Shown here: positions 8,114 through 17,252 of the stretch, piece by piece
How positions within the stretch are numbered: the stretch's first letter is position 1
How the letters are laid out: each line of letters starts with the position of its first letter
DNA from: Flavobacterium pectinovorum
GTDB taxonomy: Bacteria > Bacteroidota > Bacteroidia > Flavobacteriales > Flavobacteriaceae
Reading direction: 5' to 3'
DNA length: 64,000 nt
NCBI RefSeq assembly: GCF_022802975.1
Contig: NZ_JAFEVZ010000003.1
Location: forward strand, 1-64,000
The notes under the pieces: generated by a model
Told to the model about the DNA's origin: nothing
Seen by the model: only the letters and a program-made list of their open reading frames with translations
The model's database searches: none
Program-made: the position numbers and the translations under genes

Positions 8114-8665
8114 TTATTTTTTCTCTAACAATTCTTTTTCTTTTGGCAGAAAATCGTTAACAATTGCATAAGTTCCAACTCCTGTAATAGCCATTTCATC
8201 TAAAATATCTACTAAGTTTTTGTACTTAGATTTTTTACCGGGCTTGATGATTACAATAATCCCTTTTTCTTTGTCACCTGTAATCTCTACTACAGACTTT
8301 TTACGAGCCAGTAATTCTTTACGGATACCGCCTTTTCCATACTCGATATCTTTAGGTCCGGCAATAGGATTCTCTAACAATCCCATATAATACACAAGTT
8401 TATTATCCTCGCCCATCATAATGGTCATAGTACGTCTCTCATCGACCTTCATATCCTCTGTTTTTTTATTAGGATCGTCCTCTTTATCTGGCAAACCTAA
8501 ACTCATCGATTGAGGTTTTGACAACGTCGTGGTCAACATAAAGAACGTGATCAATAAGAAAGCCAAATCTACCATCGCCGTTAAATCGACTTTCGAGTTT
8601 TGTTTTTTACTTCTTACTTTGCCACCTTTCCCGCCGCCACCGTCGCCGGTATTTAATTCAGCCAT
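8114..8665 (-). CDS. exbD: ExbD/TolR-type biopolymer transporter (second copy)
   Basis: This 183-residue protein has a Gly/Lys-rich cytoplasmic start. One TM follows at about residues 28-48, with the conserved proton-carrying Asp in VDLTAMVDLAFLLITFF, then a periplasmic domain. It forms the ExbB-ExbD proton channel that energises TonB. It lies 19 bp after the first exbD and 40 bp before tonB. The periplasmic domain ends in IVIIKPGKKSKYKNLVDILDE, the ExbD dimer-fold segment. Paired, diverged exbD copies are usual in Flavobacteria and may form a heteromeric complex. Confidence 0.92.
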   Translation of the reverse strand: MAELNTGDGGGGKGGKVRSKKQNSKVDLTAMVDLAFLLITFFMLTTTLSKPQSMSLGLPDKEDDPNKKTEDMKVDERRTMTIMMGEDNKLVYYMGLLENPIAGPKDIEYGKGGIRKELLARKKSVVEITGDKEKGIIVIIKPGKKSKYKNLVDILDEMAITGVGTYAIVNDFLPKEKELLEKK

Positions 8666-8684
8666 TTTAGTGTATATTTTTTAA

Positions 8685-9311
8685 TTAAAAGTCTTTTCCT
8701 CTCATACCAGTAACTAGGTTAAAGGTATTGATTTTCTGGTCTTGTAAGATATCCATAATCTTTTTGATTTGTGGATAATCTTCTTTAGCATCACCTTTTA
8801 TTGCAATCTGCAATTCTTTATCATCTAAGTCAATCGCAGCTCTTCTTGAAACCAAAAGCCATTCTTTTAACTGATTATTTAAAGAATCAATTGGAATACC
8901 CGGCTGATTAGCCTTACTTCTATCAGAAGCTTTCATATCAATGATTTGCTTTAAATTTGCAAGCGGCACACCAAAGTCATCCATTAGAGCAAATTTAGCT
9001 TTATCATCTTCTGAAAAAGCAACTCCTAATTTCGCGCCCATCCCTTCAAGAGTCTGCTTACGCAATTCTCTTCCTTTTAAGTCAAAAAACACTTTGCTTT
9101 TTCCATCTTTTCCTTTACCAATTGAAATAATAGCCAAATCAGAATCCGGCAATTTCGTTTGTACAGTAGACGATGGAGTATCAACAGGAAGTGCTTCCGG
9201 CACCTTGGCAGTAGCGGTCAAAATAAAGAACGTAAGCAAAAGGAACGCAACATCACACATGGCAGTCATATCTGTCGATGTTGACTTTTTTTTCATTTTT
9301 ATTTTAGCCAT
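8685..9311 (-). CDS. exbD: ExbD/TolR-type biopolymer transporter (first copy)
   Basis: This 208-residue ExbD has a short Lys-rich cytoplasmic tail, one TM at about residues 15-36 with the functional Asp in MTAMCDVAFLLLTFFIL, and a longer periplasmic domain than the other copy. An insert of about 40 residues around DDFGVPLANLKQIIDMKASD explains the extra length. The ending LQIAIKGDAKEDYPQIKKIM is the conserved ExbD fold. It follows exbB by 54 bp and precedes the second exbD by 19 bp. It probably works together with both neighbours in one proton-driven motor. Confidence 0.92.
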   Translation of the reverse strand: MAKIKMKKKSTSTDMTAMCDVAFLLLTFFILTATAKVPEALPVDTPSSTVQTKLPDSDLAIISIGKGKDGKSKVFFDLKGRELRKQTLEGMGAKLGVAFSEDDKAKFALMDDFGVPLANLKQIIDMKASDRSKANQPGIPIDSLNNQLKEWLLVSRRAAIDLDDKELQIAIKGDAKEDYPQIKKIMDILQDQKINTFNLVTGMRGKDF

Positions 9312-9365
9312 TCTCTTTTTATTTTATTTTGATAATTAATTTTAATTATTACTATCAAAAATTAA

Positions 9366-10190
9366 TTATTGTCTTAAGCTTCCTCTGAATTTTCTGTAAG
9401 TATTTACGATTGTAGTACCAGCCTCATCGATAGAGTAAGTTAAATCGTCAATTTTAGCAGTAAAGAAGTTGTAAGCAATGATCGCTAATACTGAAGTAGA
9501 GATACCTGTTGCAGTGTTGATAAGTGCCTCAGAAATACCTGTTGCAAGAGCAGCCTGATCTGGAGTTCCAGCAGAAGCTAACGCACCAAACGCTTTAATC
9601 ATACCAGATACTGTTCCTAATAATCCTCCTAAAGTTCCTAATGATACTAAAGTAGAGATGATAGTCATGTTTTTCTCTAACATTGGCATTTCTAATGAAG
9701 TTGCCTCTTCGATTTCTTTGTGGATTACTTCTGAAGCTTCTTCACTGTTGAATCCTTCTTTTTTAACGTCTTGGTATTTAATCAAAGCAGATTTAATTGC
9801 ATTTGCAACTGAACCTTGTTGTTTGTCACATGAAGCGATAGCAGCCTCGATGTTTCCTTCTTTGATGCTTCCTTGTACATTTTTCATAAATGCATCCAAA
9901 TTAGCTTTACCAGCAGCTTTTGAGATAACGATAAATCTTTCAATAGAAAAAACAACAACCATTAAAAACATACCTAATAATATAGGTACAATGAAACCTC
10001 CTTTATATACCATTCCTAAAGTATTAATTGGATGACCTGTTTCAGGATTACCTCCTTCAAAGTTTGCAGGAGATCCCATAACGAATTTCCAGATTAACCA
10101 ACCAACAAAAACACATGCTACAATAATGATTCCTGAAACCATTCCTCCTCCATTCGAAGTGCTTTCTTTTTTAACTTTAACGTTTGCCAT
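9366..10190 (-). CDS. exbB: MotA/TolQ/ExbB proton channel protein
   Basis: From the chosen start the protein has 274 residues. Features: a basic tail, TM1 (about 15-35), TM2 (around PILLGMFLMVVVFSIERF), a cytoplasmic loop, and the conserved MotA/TolQ block with TM3 (STLVSLGTLGGLLGTVSG) and TM4 (INTATGISTSVLAIIAYNFF). The extra N-terminal TM is typical for the Bacteroidota type. An in-frame ATG at 10256 exists, but the -7 box at 10261-10254 puts the transcript start downstream of it. The start at 10190 (MANVKVKK) is therefore preferred. First gene of the Ton operon. Confidence 0.93.
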   Translation of the reverse strand: MANVKVKKESTSNGGGMVSGIIIVACVFVGWLIWKFVMGSPANFEGGNPETGHPINTLGMVYKGGFIVPILLGMFLMVVVFSIERFIVISKAAGKANLDAFMKNVQGSIKEGNIEAAIASCDKQQGSVANAIKSALIKYQDVKKEGFNSEEASEVIHKEIEEATSLEMPMLEKNMTIISTLVSLGTLGGLLGTVSGMIKAFGALASAGTPDQAALATGISEALINTATGISTSVLAIIAYNFFTAKIDDLTYSIDEAGTTIVNTYRKFRGSLRQ

Positions 10191-10253
10191 TTTTTTTAAT
10201 TTTAATAGTTTTAAATAATTTTTATTTTTAGTTATATTTAACTTGTAGGGTAG

Positions 10254-10261
10254 CAAATTTA
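10254..10261 (-). promoter_or_regulatory. -7 box of the Ton operon promoter
   Basis: On the minus strand TAAATTTG matches TAnnTTTG and would start transcription near 10247, 57 nt before the exbB ATG. No clear TTG is seen at -33, only T-rich sequence. The rest of the divergent gap to 10568 is AT-rich with no gene I can support. Confidence 0.6.
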
Positions 10262-10568
10262 TACGTTTAGTTTAAATAAAAAAACTTTTTTTAATTTAAT
10301 TGAAGGAAATTTAACTTGAATTTAAAAAAGATCTCATTAAATTGCTCAGATCATTTTTTTGATAAAACAAAAAAAAGGTTAATTTATGCAAAAATTACAA
10401 CGTTTTAGTAAATATTCAAATATTCCTTTGTCATCTTCTTAAAATGTTGCGAAATTATTTTTTATGTTATTTTCAGTCAAAAAACGTGCTTTTCCTGTTA
10501 AAAAAAACCAATTAAAAGTATTAAAAAGCGAAGCAATACTCTTATAATCATCTAAATTACGAATAAAA

Positions 10569-12086
10569 ATGAATAAAAAAGACAGTTTCATTGAGGATAT
10601 AAACAACGGATACTCATCTAAAGGCGACAGCATTATTTTAGGAGGCGCCATTCTTGACGGGGAAGCAATAGCCGAAACACATGTAAAGGTTCCCTTAAAA
10701 ACTTTAAATCGCCACGGGCTCATTGCAGGTGCGACCGGAACTGGTAAAACAAAAACAATTCAGGTTTTTTCTGAGCAGCTTTCAAATGCCGGAATTCCTG
10801 TTTTGATGATGGACATCAAAGGCGATTTTAGCGGGATTGCAAAAGAAGGAAAAGAAGAAAGTTTTATCACCGAGCGCCACGCTAAAATAAACATCCCTTA
10901 CAATGTTGCTTCTTTCCCTGTTGAATTAATGTCATTGTCTAAGCAAAATGGCGTTCGCCTGCGTGCAACGGTTTCTGAATTTGGTCCGGTGTTATTTTCA
11001 AGGATTTTAGATCTTAATGATACGCAAGCCGGTGTGGTAGCTGTAATTTTTAAATATTGCGATGATAAAAAAATGCCTTTGTTAGATTTAAAAGACATCA
11101 AAAAAGTCATCAATTACATTACAGAAGAAGGCAAAGACGAAATTGAAGAAAATTACGGCAAAATCTCTACTTCAACTACAGGAACCATTTTAAGAAAAAT
11201 CATCGAATTGGAACAGCAGGGAGGTGATTTGTTTTTTGGAGAATTATCTTTTGAAATTGATGATTTGATGCGAATTGATGAAAACGGAAAAGGATACGTG
11301 AACATCATTCGCCTAACGGATATTCAGGACAAACCAAAATTATTCTCGACTTTTATGCTAAGTCTACTTGCCGAAATCTATCAGCAGATGCCTGAAAAAG
11401 GAGATGCCGAGCAACCTGAATTAGTTATTTTTATTGACGAAGCACATTTAATTTTTAATGAAGCCAGTAAAGCCTTATTAGAACAAATTGAAACGATTGT
11501 AAAACTTATCCGTTCAAAAGGTGTAGGTGTTTATTTTGTAACCCAAAACCCAATGGATGTGCCAAGCGGTGTTTTGGCGCAATTAGGATTAAAAATCCAG
11601 CATGCATTGAGAGCTTTTACGGCAAACGACCGTCAGGCAATTAAAAAAACGGCCGATAATTATCCAACATCTGATTATTATAAAACGGATGAATTATTGA
11701 CCAGTTTAGGGATTGGTGAAGCGTTAGTGACTGCTTTGAACGAAAAAGGTGTTCCAACGCCATTAGTTGCTACAATGATGCGTGCCCCTCAAAGCCGAAT
11801 GGATATTTTAACGGCTGACGAAATTGAAGAAATAAACAGCAAATCGAAACTCGTTAAAAAATACAGTGAAGAAATTGACCGCGAAAGTGCCTATGAAATC
11901 CTGAACAAAAAAATTGAAGAAGCTGCACAAGTAGCCGCCGAACAAGAGGAACAAGCTCCCGCTAAATCTTCAAAAACAGGACCAAGCACTACAGAAGTAG
12001 TTACAAAATCTGTTCTTAAAGTAGTTACAAGTGCTACTTTTATAAGAGGTGTTTTTGGCGTTTTGACTAAAATTTTCAAAAAATAA
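10569..12086 (+). CDS. HerA-like helicase/ATPase (DUF853, YjgR type)
   Basis: This 505-residue cytoplasmic ATPase of the HerA/FtsK superfamily has a Walker A at GATGTGKTKT (about residue 55) and a Walker B at LVIFIDEAHL (about 285). The sensor-like segment VGVYFVTQNPMDVP and the family-typical DDLTRx-like start (GGAILDGEAIAETHVKVPL) are also present. The C-terminal 80 residues are Glu/Ala-rich, ending in a hydrophobic helix with a basic tail. Relatives are predicted DNA translocases of unknown role. The gene stands alone, divergent from the Ton operon and convergent with kmo. No nuclease gene such as nurA is adjacent. Confidence 0.88.
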   Translation: MNKKDSFIEDINNGYSSKGDSIILGGAILDGEAIAETHVKVPLKTLNRHGLIAGATGTGKTKTIQVFSEQLSNAGIPVLMMDIKGDFSGIAKEGKEESFITERHAKINIPYNVASFPVELMSLSKQNGVRLRATVSEFGPVLFSRILDLNDTQAGVVAVIFKYCDDKKMPLLDLKDIKKVINYITEEGKDEIEENYGKISTSTTGTILRKIIELEQQGGDLFFGELSFEIDDLMRIDENGKGYVNIIRLTDIQDKPKLFSTFMLSLLAEIYQQMPEKGDAEQPELVIFIDEAHLIFNEASKALLEQIETIVKLIRSKGVGVYFVTQNPMDVPSGVLAQLGLKIQHALRAFTANDRQAIKKTADNYPTSDYYKTDELLTSLGIGEALVTALNEKGVPTPLVATMMRAPQSRMDILTADEIEEINSKSKLVKKYSEEIDRESAYEILNKKIEEAAQVAAEQEEQAPAKSSKTGPSTTEVVTKSVLKVVTSATFIRGVFGVLTKIFKK

Positions 12087-12088
12087 CA

Positions 12089-12180
12089 ATATCAAAAATC
12101 AATTTCAATATCAAAAATCAATTTCAATTTCAATATCAACGTAAATCCAAATTGATTTTTGATATTGTAATTGACATTGA
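12089..12180. terminator. Intergenic hairpin made of an iterated short word
   Basis: Between convergent genes lie two direct copies of ATATCAAAAATCAATTTC, a shortened copy, and then their inverted complement around 12149-12166. The arms can fold into a long A/T hairpin that could terminate both genes. It is one of several spacers in this window built from one repeated word plus its reverse complement. Confidence 0.6.
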
Positions 12181-12181
12181 T

Positions 12182-13525
12182 TTATTGCTCCAGTAACTCC
12201 AGTATCTTATTTTCGATTTCTGGTGTGTTCCAGATATTTTCAATATTATCGAGTTTTAAAATCTCTTCCATAATTGCGTTTTGAAAATCGCCAATCGCCA
12301 GAGCCTCCGTGTAAGGACGATCACTAAAAGTCACTCTACTATATAAAGGTATCCATTTATCAGGATGTTTTTCAGAGAATACTTTTTCTATTTTCTTTTG
12401 CAATAAGAATTTCTCATCGGCAGTTTTGGTACTCATTTCCATAAAATTGCGATACGAAAGTTCTGCAATTGCATCGGCATTTGGTTTACGTGAAATTTGA
12501 TATTCAGAGAAAATCTTCTTCCAGTCGTTGCCATACTTTGCGATCATCTCGTTTAGTACCGTAATATCTTCAAAACCGGCATTCATTCCTTGTCCGTAAA
12601 ACGGAACGATTGCATGACAAGCATCCCCAATTAATGCAATTTTATCTTCATAAGTCCATGGAAAACACTTCATCGTTACCAAAGTACTAGTTGGATTTTT
12701 AAAAAAGTCATTTGCCAGTTCCGGTATAACTTCAATAGAATCAGGAAAGTTTTTCGTAAAGAAATCTTCGACCATTTTTCGGTCAGTTAATGATTCAAAA
12801 GAATTCTGACCTTCAAAAGGCATGAATAAAGTACAGGTAAAACTTCCGTCAAGATTAGGAAGTGCAATAAGCATATATTCACCACGCGGCCAAATATGAA
12901 AAGAATTTTTATCCAGTTTATGCGAACCATCTGCATTTGCCGGAATATTCAATTCCTTGTAACCCATATTCAAAAATTCCTGCGAATAATTAAACATACT
13001 CTGACGCTGCATCCTGTGACGAATTCTTGAAAAAGCCCCATCAGCTCCAAAAACCATATCAAATTTTCTTTCTTCCCACTCGCCTCTTTCACTTTCTCCA
13101 ATATGCAAAGTGGCATCACTCAAAGTAACATCCCAAACTTTCTGCTCAAAATGAAACTCGGCTCCGGCTTCTTCAGCAAGGTCAATCATTTTTCTGTTCA
13201 GTTTTCCTCTTGAAATCGAATAAATTGACTCTCCTTCCTGACCGTAATTCTGAAAATTAAGTTTATCAACCAAATGAATAGCACGTTTGTCCATCGGAAT
13301 TGCTATTTCGCGTACCGAATCACCAACACCAACAGCATCCAGCGCTTTCCATCCTCGATTGGACATTGCCAGATTAATAGAACGACCCGAAAAATTTATT
13401 TTGCGAATATCAGGACTACGATCATAAACATGAACGGCATGACCTGCTTTTTTAAGATAAATTGCCAGCAGCGATCCTACAAGTCCGGAACCAACAACAG
13501 CAATTTTTAGTGAAGTTTGCATCAA
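12182..13525 (-). CDS. kmo: Kynurenine 3-monooxygenase
   Basis: This 447-residue FAD- and NADPH-dependent hydroxylase converts L-kynurenine to 3-hydroxykynurenine. FAD-binding VVGSGLVGSLLA lies at residues 10-21. The KMO-specific stretch GRSINLAMSNRGW is at about 47-59. The DG motif FGADGAFSRIRHRM lies in the middle, and the second FAD motif ALIGDACHAIVPFYGQGMNA is at about 307-326. Length fits bacterial KMO. Kynureninase, the next enzyme, is encoded 8 kb away at 21571-22845. No tryptophan dioxygenase or 3-hydroxyanthranilate dioxygenase lies in the window. I cannot tell from this whether it serves NAD synthesis or tryptophan degradation. Confidence 0.92.
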   Translation of the reverse strand: MMQTSLKIAVVGSGLVGSLLAIYLKKAGHAVHVYDRSPDIRKINFSGRSINLAMSNRGWKALDAVGVGDSVREIAIPMDKRAIHLVDKLNFQNYGQEGESIYSISRGKLNRKMIDLAEEAGAEFHFEQKVWDVTLSDATLHIGESERGEWEERKFDMVFGADGAFSRIRHRMQRQSMFNYSQEFLNMGYKELNIPANADGSHKLDKNSFHIWPRGEYMLIALPNLDGSFTCTLFMPFEGQNSFESLTDRKMVEDFFTKNFPDSIEVIPELANDFFKNPTSTLVTMKCFPWTYEDKIALIGDACHAIVPFYGQGMNAGFEDITVLNEMIAKYGNDWKKIFSEYQISRKPNADAIAELSYRNFMEMSTKTADEKFLLQKKIEKVFSEKHPDKWIPLYSRVTFSDRPYTEALAIGDFQNAIMEEILKLDNIENIWNTPEIENKILELLEQ

Positions 13526-13629
13526 GGGAAAAATCTAATATATTGGGTCGTAAAAATAAGTAATAATTATACATAAGCTTTAAAATAAAACAATTATTTG
13601 CCCCGAAAACCTAATATTTACGTGGGCAT

Positions 13630-13711
13630 GACCCGCAAAAAAGCGGGTCGGGCTATCCGCTATATCTTTTATGCCGAACACCGGCACAAAAGGATATCGC
13701 TCCTATCCCTC
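13630..13711 (-). repeat. Structured dispersed intergenic repeat, copy 2 with extra hairpin
   Basis: The core (13649-13711, read on minus) has the inner hairpin CTTTTGTGCCG / CGGCATAAAAG and the outer pairing GGG...CCC flanked by ATAG. It is homologous to the repeats at 741-808 and 43205-43273. Next to it a separate hairpin (GACCCGC / GCGGGTC, 13630-13649) is present only in this copy. Confidence 0.65.
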
Positions 13712-13962
13712 ATGCGACACTCATTTTCATAACAAAATCCTGTTTGTTATTGATTTATTAAAATCTACAGCCTATATTGAATTTTCTTCTTTTTATAAAA
13801 AATTTGACTGATATTGAAACTAAAAAGCAAATCAATCGTCTAACAATTTATGCATCCTTTAATTCAATTAAAAAATCTTAAACCAAATTCAACTCATTGA
13901 ATATATAATTGCTATAAAGTTTCATTCATCAATCAAAAAAAGAACAGTTGTTTTTATTAATC

Positions 13963-14001
13963 AACTCCGATAATGTAGTTTTAAACCACATTATCGGAGT
14001 T
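13963..14001. terminator. Orphan 39-nt hairpin in a 680-bp gene-free region
   Basis: The arms AACTCCGATAATGTAGTTT and its complement (one mismatch) are separated by a single base. T-rich sequence follows on the plus strand. No gene ends nearby: kmo starts at 13525 reading away, and the next gene starts at 14208. Apart from this and the repeat at 13630-13711 I see nothing in 13526-14207. Confidence 0.5.
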
Positions 14002-14207
14002 TCATTTTATAAAATTCAGACATCCGTAATCGTTATCTTACGAACCCGAACACTACAAAAATGAATGAATATTTTTTATCTAAAAGTTCATTTTCAATTG
14101 AATTTTTACAACAAAAAAACTATTTTAGCATTGCCTGAAAACAACAATAAATCCCTAAATCAACCCAATTTACAGCTATATAAGCCGGAAATAATTTAAA
14201 AACACCT

Positions 14208-14660
14208 ATGAAAAATTTTAAAAAACATTCCTTGTTAGTTTTATTGCTATTAATCTTTATTCCTTATACCGGTATTTGCCAACAACACAGAACAGCAGTA
14301 CAAATGCCAACTCAGCAAAATACAATAATCGTAAATAAGATTATCGAAGCAGCCCGCTACAAAACTTATTTTGTTGATTATTGTTTAAATAAAATAAACG
14401 AAACTGCCAACAAAGAAAAATGGAATGAACAAAAAACCATGGAAATAACTGAAACTATCAATTTCAGAAATTTCAGAGATGCGGTTTATAATTTGTTTGC
14501 TTTTCATGACGAAATAGAGTTGGAAACACTGTTAAAAACATACCAAAAAGACAAAATTTATCAAACCACCAACATAATGACCAGCAATCAGGCACTTAAT
14601 ACAAATCTTGATATATATGCAAGGGATATTGTTAAGGGGAAATATATAATCGCTAAGTAA
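14208..14660 (+). CDS. Hypothetical exported protein, 150 aa
   Basis: I do not recognise this gene. It starts with a clear signal peptide (KHSLLVLLLLIFIPYTGIC, cleavage near CQQ). The mature part, about 125 residues, is hydrophilic and probably all-helical, with paired segments such as IIVNKIIEAARYKTYFVDYC and FRNFRDAVYNLFAFHDEIE. A Cys at the signal end could make it a lipoprotein, though the lipobox (TGIC) is poor. It stands alone, with the orphan hairpin upstream and a shared terminator with the penicillin acylase gene downstream. No function is proposed. Confidence 0.7.
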   Translation: MKNFKKHSLLVLLLLIFIPYTGICQQHRTAVQMPTQQNTIIVNKIIEAARYKTYFVDYCLNKINETANKEKWNEQKTMEITETINFRNFRDAVYNLFAFHDEIELETLLKTYQKDKIYQTTNIMTSNQALNTNLDIYARDIVKGKYIIAK

Positions 14661-14682
14661 GGTTCTAAAAAGACAAAACAAT

Positions 14683-14722
14683 AAAGGTTCAAAGGTTTTA
14701 AAACTAAATCCTTTGAACCTTT
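14683..14722. terminator. Bidirectional terminator
   Basis: A 13-bp stem (AAAGGTTCAAAGG and complement) with a 14-nt loop lies between the convergent ends of the hypothetical exported protein and the penicillin acylase gene. T-rich sequence follows on both strands. Confidence 0.75.
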
Positions 14723-14745
14723 CTCAATAAAAGTGAAAGCTGAAA

Positions 14746-17136
14746 CTATTTCTTTTCAGGTTTAAAAATCAATTTTGTCGAAGTTCTGATAATCTCCTCT
14801 TTATTCAATTTCATTTTTCTGAATTTTCCGGCGTTATACATTTCTGCCTGATCACTGTAATGTTTACTGAAAGGATTTCCTGACTGTCCTGTTGGCAGAA
14901 TACTCCAGCTGTTTTCAATGTCTGAGAAATCTACAATTCTTCTGGTTGACGGACCTCCTTTTACGTAATACTTTCCTTCATTGTTAAAACCGAAAAATAA
15001 ATTATTGATTACTTCATTTGAACCCGGCGAAGCAAAAGGTCCAACATTGAATAATCCGCGAAGTACCGCCACTTTCCCTAACGGATGTTCGTGTTCAACC
15101 GTATGAACTTTTCCCCATTTCCAGTCAGAAATTGTATTGCCTAATTGTTTTTGAAGATCTGAAATCGCTTCGTGAAATGATTTAGAAACAATATCTTTTC
15201 TCGTTTCCTTCACCTTTTTTGTTTTGATATTATCCCACCAAACTGAATTTTCATTTTTAACCTGATTGGCAATTACTTGTTTTCCAACAGAAATCCCTAA
15301 AAACAAATTAAAATTGTCTTCGCCCATTTCGTCTTCAAACGTGTTTTTTAAATAAAGATAAACCCATTTATTATAAATTGTTGGCGCTGCATCTTCCAGG
15401 TTATTAGTTCCTTTCCATGATTTTAAAACCTTTACCGCTTCTTTTTCTGACTCTGAAATGGCATTAACATCAACATTCGAAATTAGATTTTGAACCGTTT
15501 CAACCGCAATTTCAGATGTATTATCGAAAATCATCTTACTGATGGCTTCTTTATCCCAATCTGATTTTGCATCCATTAAACCCGAAATTCTTTTGGCACG
15601 GTCTTCCGGCAGATAATATCCCGGATATAAATAACCATCAATCGCTTCGGGCTGATTATTCGCCGAATATACATAACCCCATTCTGGGTTTTCAGCCGAT
15701 GGATTTTTGGAGAAATCTAAATATTCTGTAATATCATCTTTTCCGGTTGCACCGTCTAAAATTAAATGGGTATTTACTCCTTTATTGTGTTTATACAATT
15801 TCCCGCTTGCCCACCAAGCTACATTTCCTTTTGCATCACCATACATTACGTTCAATCCCGGAGCGGCAATTAAACTAACTGCTTTTTTAAAATCGTCTCT
15901 GTTCTTTGCATGCGAAAGACCATAAGCCGCATCCAAAATCCGGATTGGTTCTCTTGTGTAAGTCCACGACATCGCAATTGATTTTTTGCGATCTAATCGC
16001 TCCAGTAAATCATTCATAATTGGCCCGTGTCGGCTTGATTTAATTGTTAAAACTACATCTGAAGTATCTTTTACTTTAATTGTTTTTTTTCTGATTTGAT
16101 ATTTACCAAAACCTGTTGGTGTTTCATATAGATTTGGATCTCCTTTCAAAGTCCTTTCCTGATAAAAGTCGATATCATCATTTTCAAACATCGTTAAACC
16201 ATACGCATAATCGCGATTATGCGCCAATAACGGAAACGGTGTTCCTGCGAGATAACAACCGTATAATTCTTGTTTCGGAGTAACAATATGCGCCTCGTAC
16301 CAAGTTGCAGGCTGCGAAAACCCAATATGCGGATCATTGGCAAAAATGACTTTTCCGCTTTTTGTTTTATGCGGACCGGCAACCCAACTGTTACTTCCTA
16401 TAAATGGCGGAATTGGAGATTTATCCAACAACGCCGTAATCGATTTTGAAACAGCGGTATAATCTTCACTATTTTCTTTTGAACTTTTAATCTGCGTAGT
16501 ATTAAACTCGCCTTCAATTCCTAAATCTTTCAAATATTCTGCACCATATTTATTGCGAATATCTGTCAATAAAGGATCTGTTTTTTGAGCCATTGCAAAA
16601 CTAAAAGACATATACCCGAAGATATTGTAAACATCTTTTATCGTGAATTTTTCTTTTTTTACTCCAACCAAAGTAAATTCAATCGGTGTTACACCTTCTT
16701 CCAGGTATTGATTAATTCCGTCCAGATATGCCTGAGTTAATTTATAACTTTCACTGTTTTTATCCAATTTAGCAATGGCTTTCGCCGAAGCTTCTTCAAT
16801 GCCAATTCCGGCAAAAAACTTGTCGTTTTTAAGCGCCACTGATCCGAAGATTTCTGATAATTTTCCGGGAGCAATTCTTCGAAGCAATTCCATTTGCCAT
16901 AATCTTTCCTGCGCATGAACGTAACCTAAAGCGGTTATTGCATCTTTTTCTGAATTGGCATAAATATGAGGAACGCCATATTCATCAAAATATACTGTGG
17001 TTTCTTTTTGAAGATTTTTTAATTCAATTTCCCCTTCATACTTGGGTTTCAAATAAAAAATATAAACACATAAACCTATTCCAAGTACCACAATAAGCAG
17101 TACCAAAACCAGCAGGATTTTTTTAAATCTTCTCAT
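14746..17136 (-). CDS. Penicillin acylase family protein (Ntn hydrolase)
   Basis: From the chosen start the protein has 796 residues: one N-terminal membrane/signal helix (KKILLVLVLLIVVLGIGLCV), the alpha-chain region with YGVPHIYANSEKDAITALGYVHAQERLWQ-type hallmarks, and the autocleavage site FIGSNSWVAG. After cleavage between Gly and Ser, Ser becomes the nucleophile. The beta chain contains FANDPHIGFS and the Asn of YSANNQPEA. The substrate is unknown; relatives cleave penicillins, acyl-homoserine lactones or other amides. An upstream ATG at 17184 lies before the promoter box at 17142-17149, so I chose the start at 17136. Confidence 0.88.
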   Translation of the reverse strand: MRRFKKILLVLVLLIVVLGIGLCVYIFYLKPKYEGEIELKNLQKETTVYFDEYGVPHIYANSEKDAITALGYVHAQERLWQMELLRRIAPGKLSEIFGSVALKNDKFFAGIGIEEASAKAIAKLDKNSESYKLTQAYLDGINQYLEEGVTPIEFTLVGVKKEKFTIKDVYNIFGYMSFSFAMAQKTDPLLTDIRNKYGAEYLKDLGIEGEFNTTQIKSSKENSEDYTAVSKSITALLDKSPIPPFIGSNSWVAGPHKTKSGKVIFANDPHIGFSQPATWYEAHIVTPKQELYGCYLAGTPFPLLAHNRDYAYGLTMFENDDIDFYQERTLKGDPNLYETPTGFGKYQIRKKTIKVKDTSDVVLTIKSSRHGPIMNDLLERLDRKKSIAMSWTYTREPIRILDAAYGLSHAKNRDDFKKAVSLIAAPGLNVMYGDAKGNVAWWASGKLYKHNKGVNTHLILDGATGKDDITEYLDFSKNPSAENPEWGYVYSANNQPEAIDGYLYPGYYLPEDRAKRISGLMDAKSDWDKEAISKMIFDNTSEIAVETVQNLISNVDVNAISESEKEAVKVLKSWKGTNNLEDAAPTIYNKWVYLYLKNTFEDEMGEDNFNLFLGISVGKQVIANQVKNENSVWWDNIKTKKVKETRKDIVSKSFHEAISDLQKQLGNTISDWKWGKVHTVEHEHPLGKVAVLRGLFNVGPFASPGSNEVINNLFFGFNNEGKYYVKGGPSTRRIVDFSDIENSWSILPTGQSGNPFSKHYSDQAEMYNAGKFRKMKLNKEEIIRTSTKLIFKPEKK

Positions 17137-17141
17137 ATTTT

Positions 17142-17149
17142 GCAAAAGT
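17142..17149 (-). promoter_or_regulatory. -7 box directly before the penicillin acylase start
   Basis: On the minus strand TACTTTTG is followed by CAAAATATG. The expected start site falls on or next to the ATG at 17136, so the mRNA may be leaderless. The -33 region has no TTG. Confidence 0.55.
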
Positions 17150-17252
17150 ATAAACCGTAATGTTTGTAAAATGATGTAACCCAAAAGAAGAATAATGTAA
17201 TAATCCTCTTTATTTTAAGCCTAAATTTATGTATTTAAAATCAATCTTATAA

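Noticed and set aside
10190..10256. Longer start for exbB
   Set aside because: The in-frame ATG at 10256 lies within the promoter -7 box, so it should not be transcribed; MANVKVKK at 10190 fits relatives.
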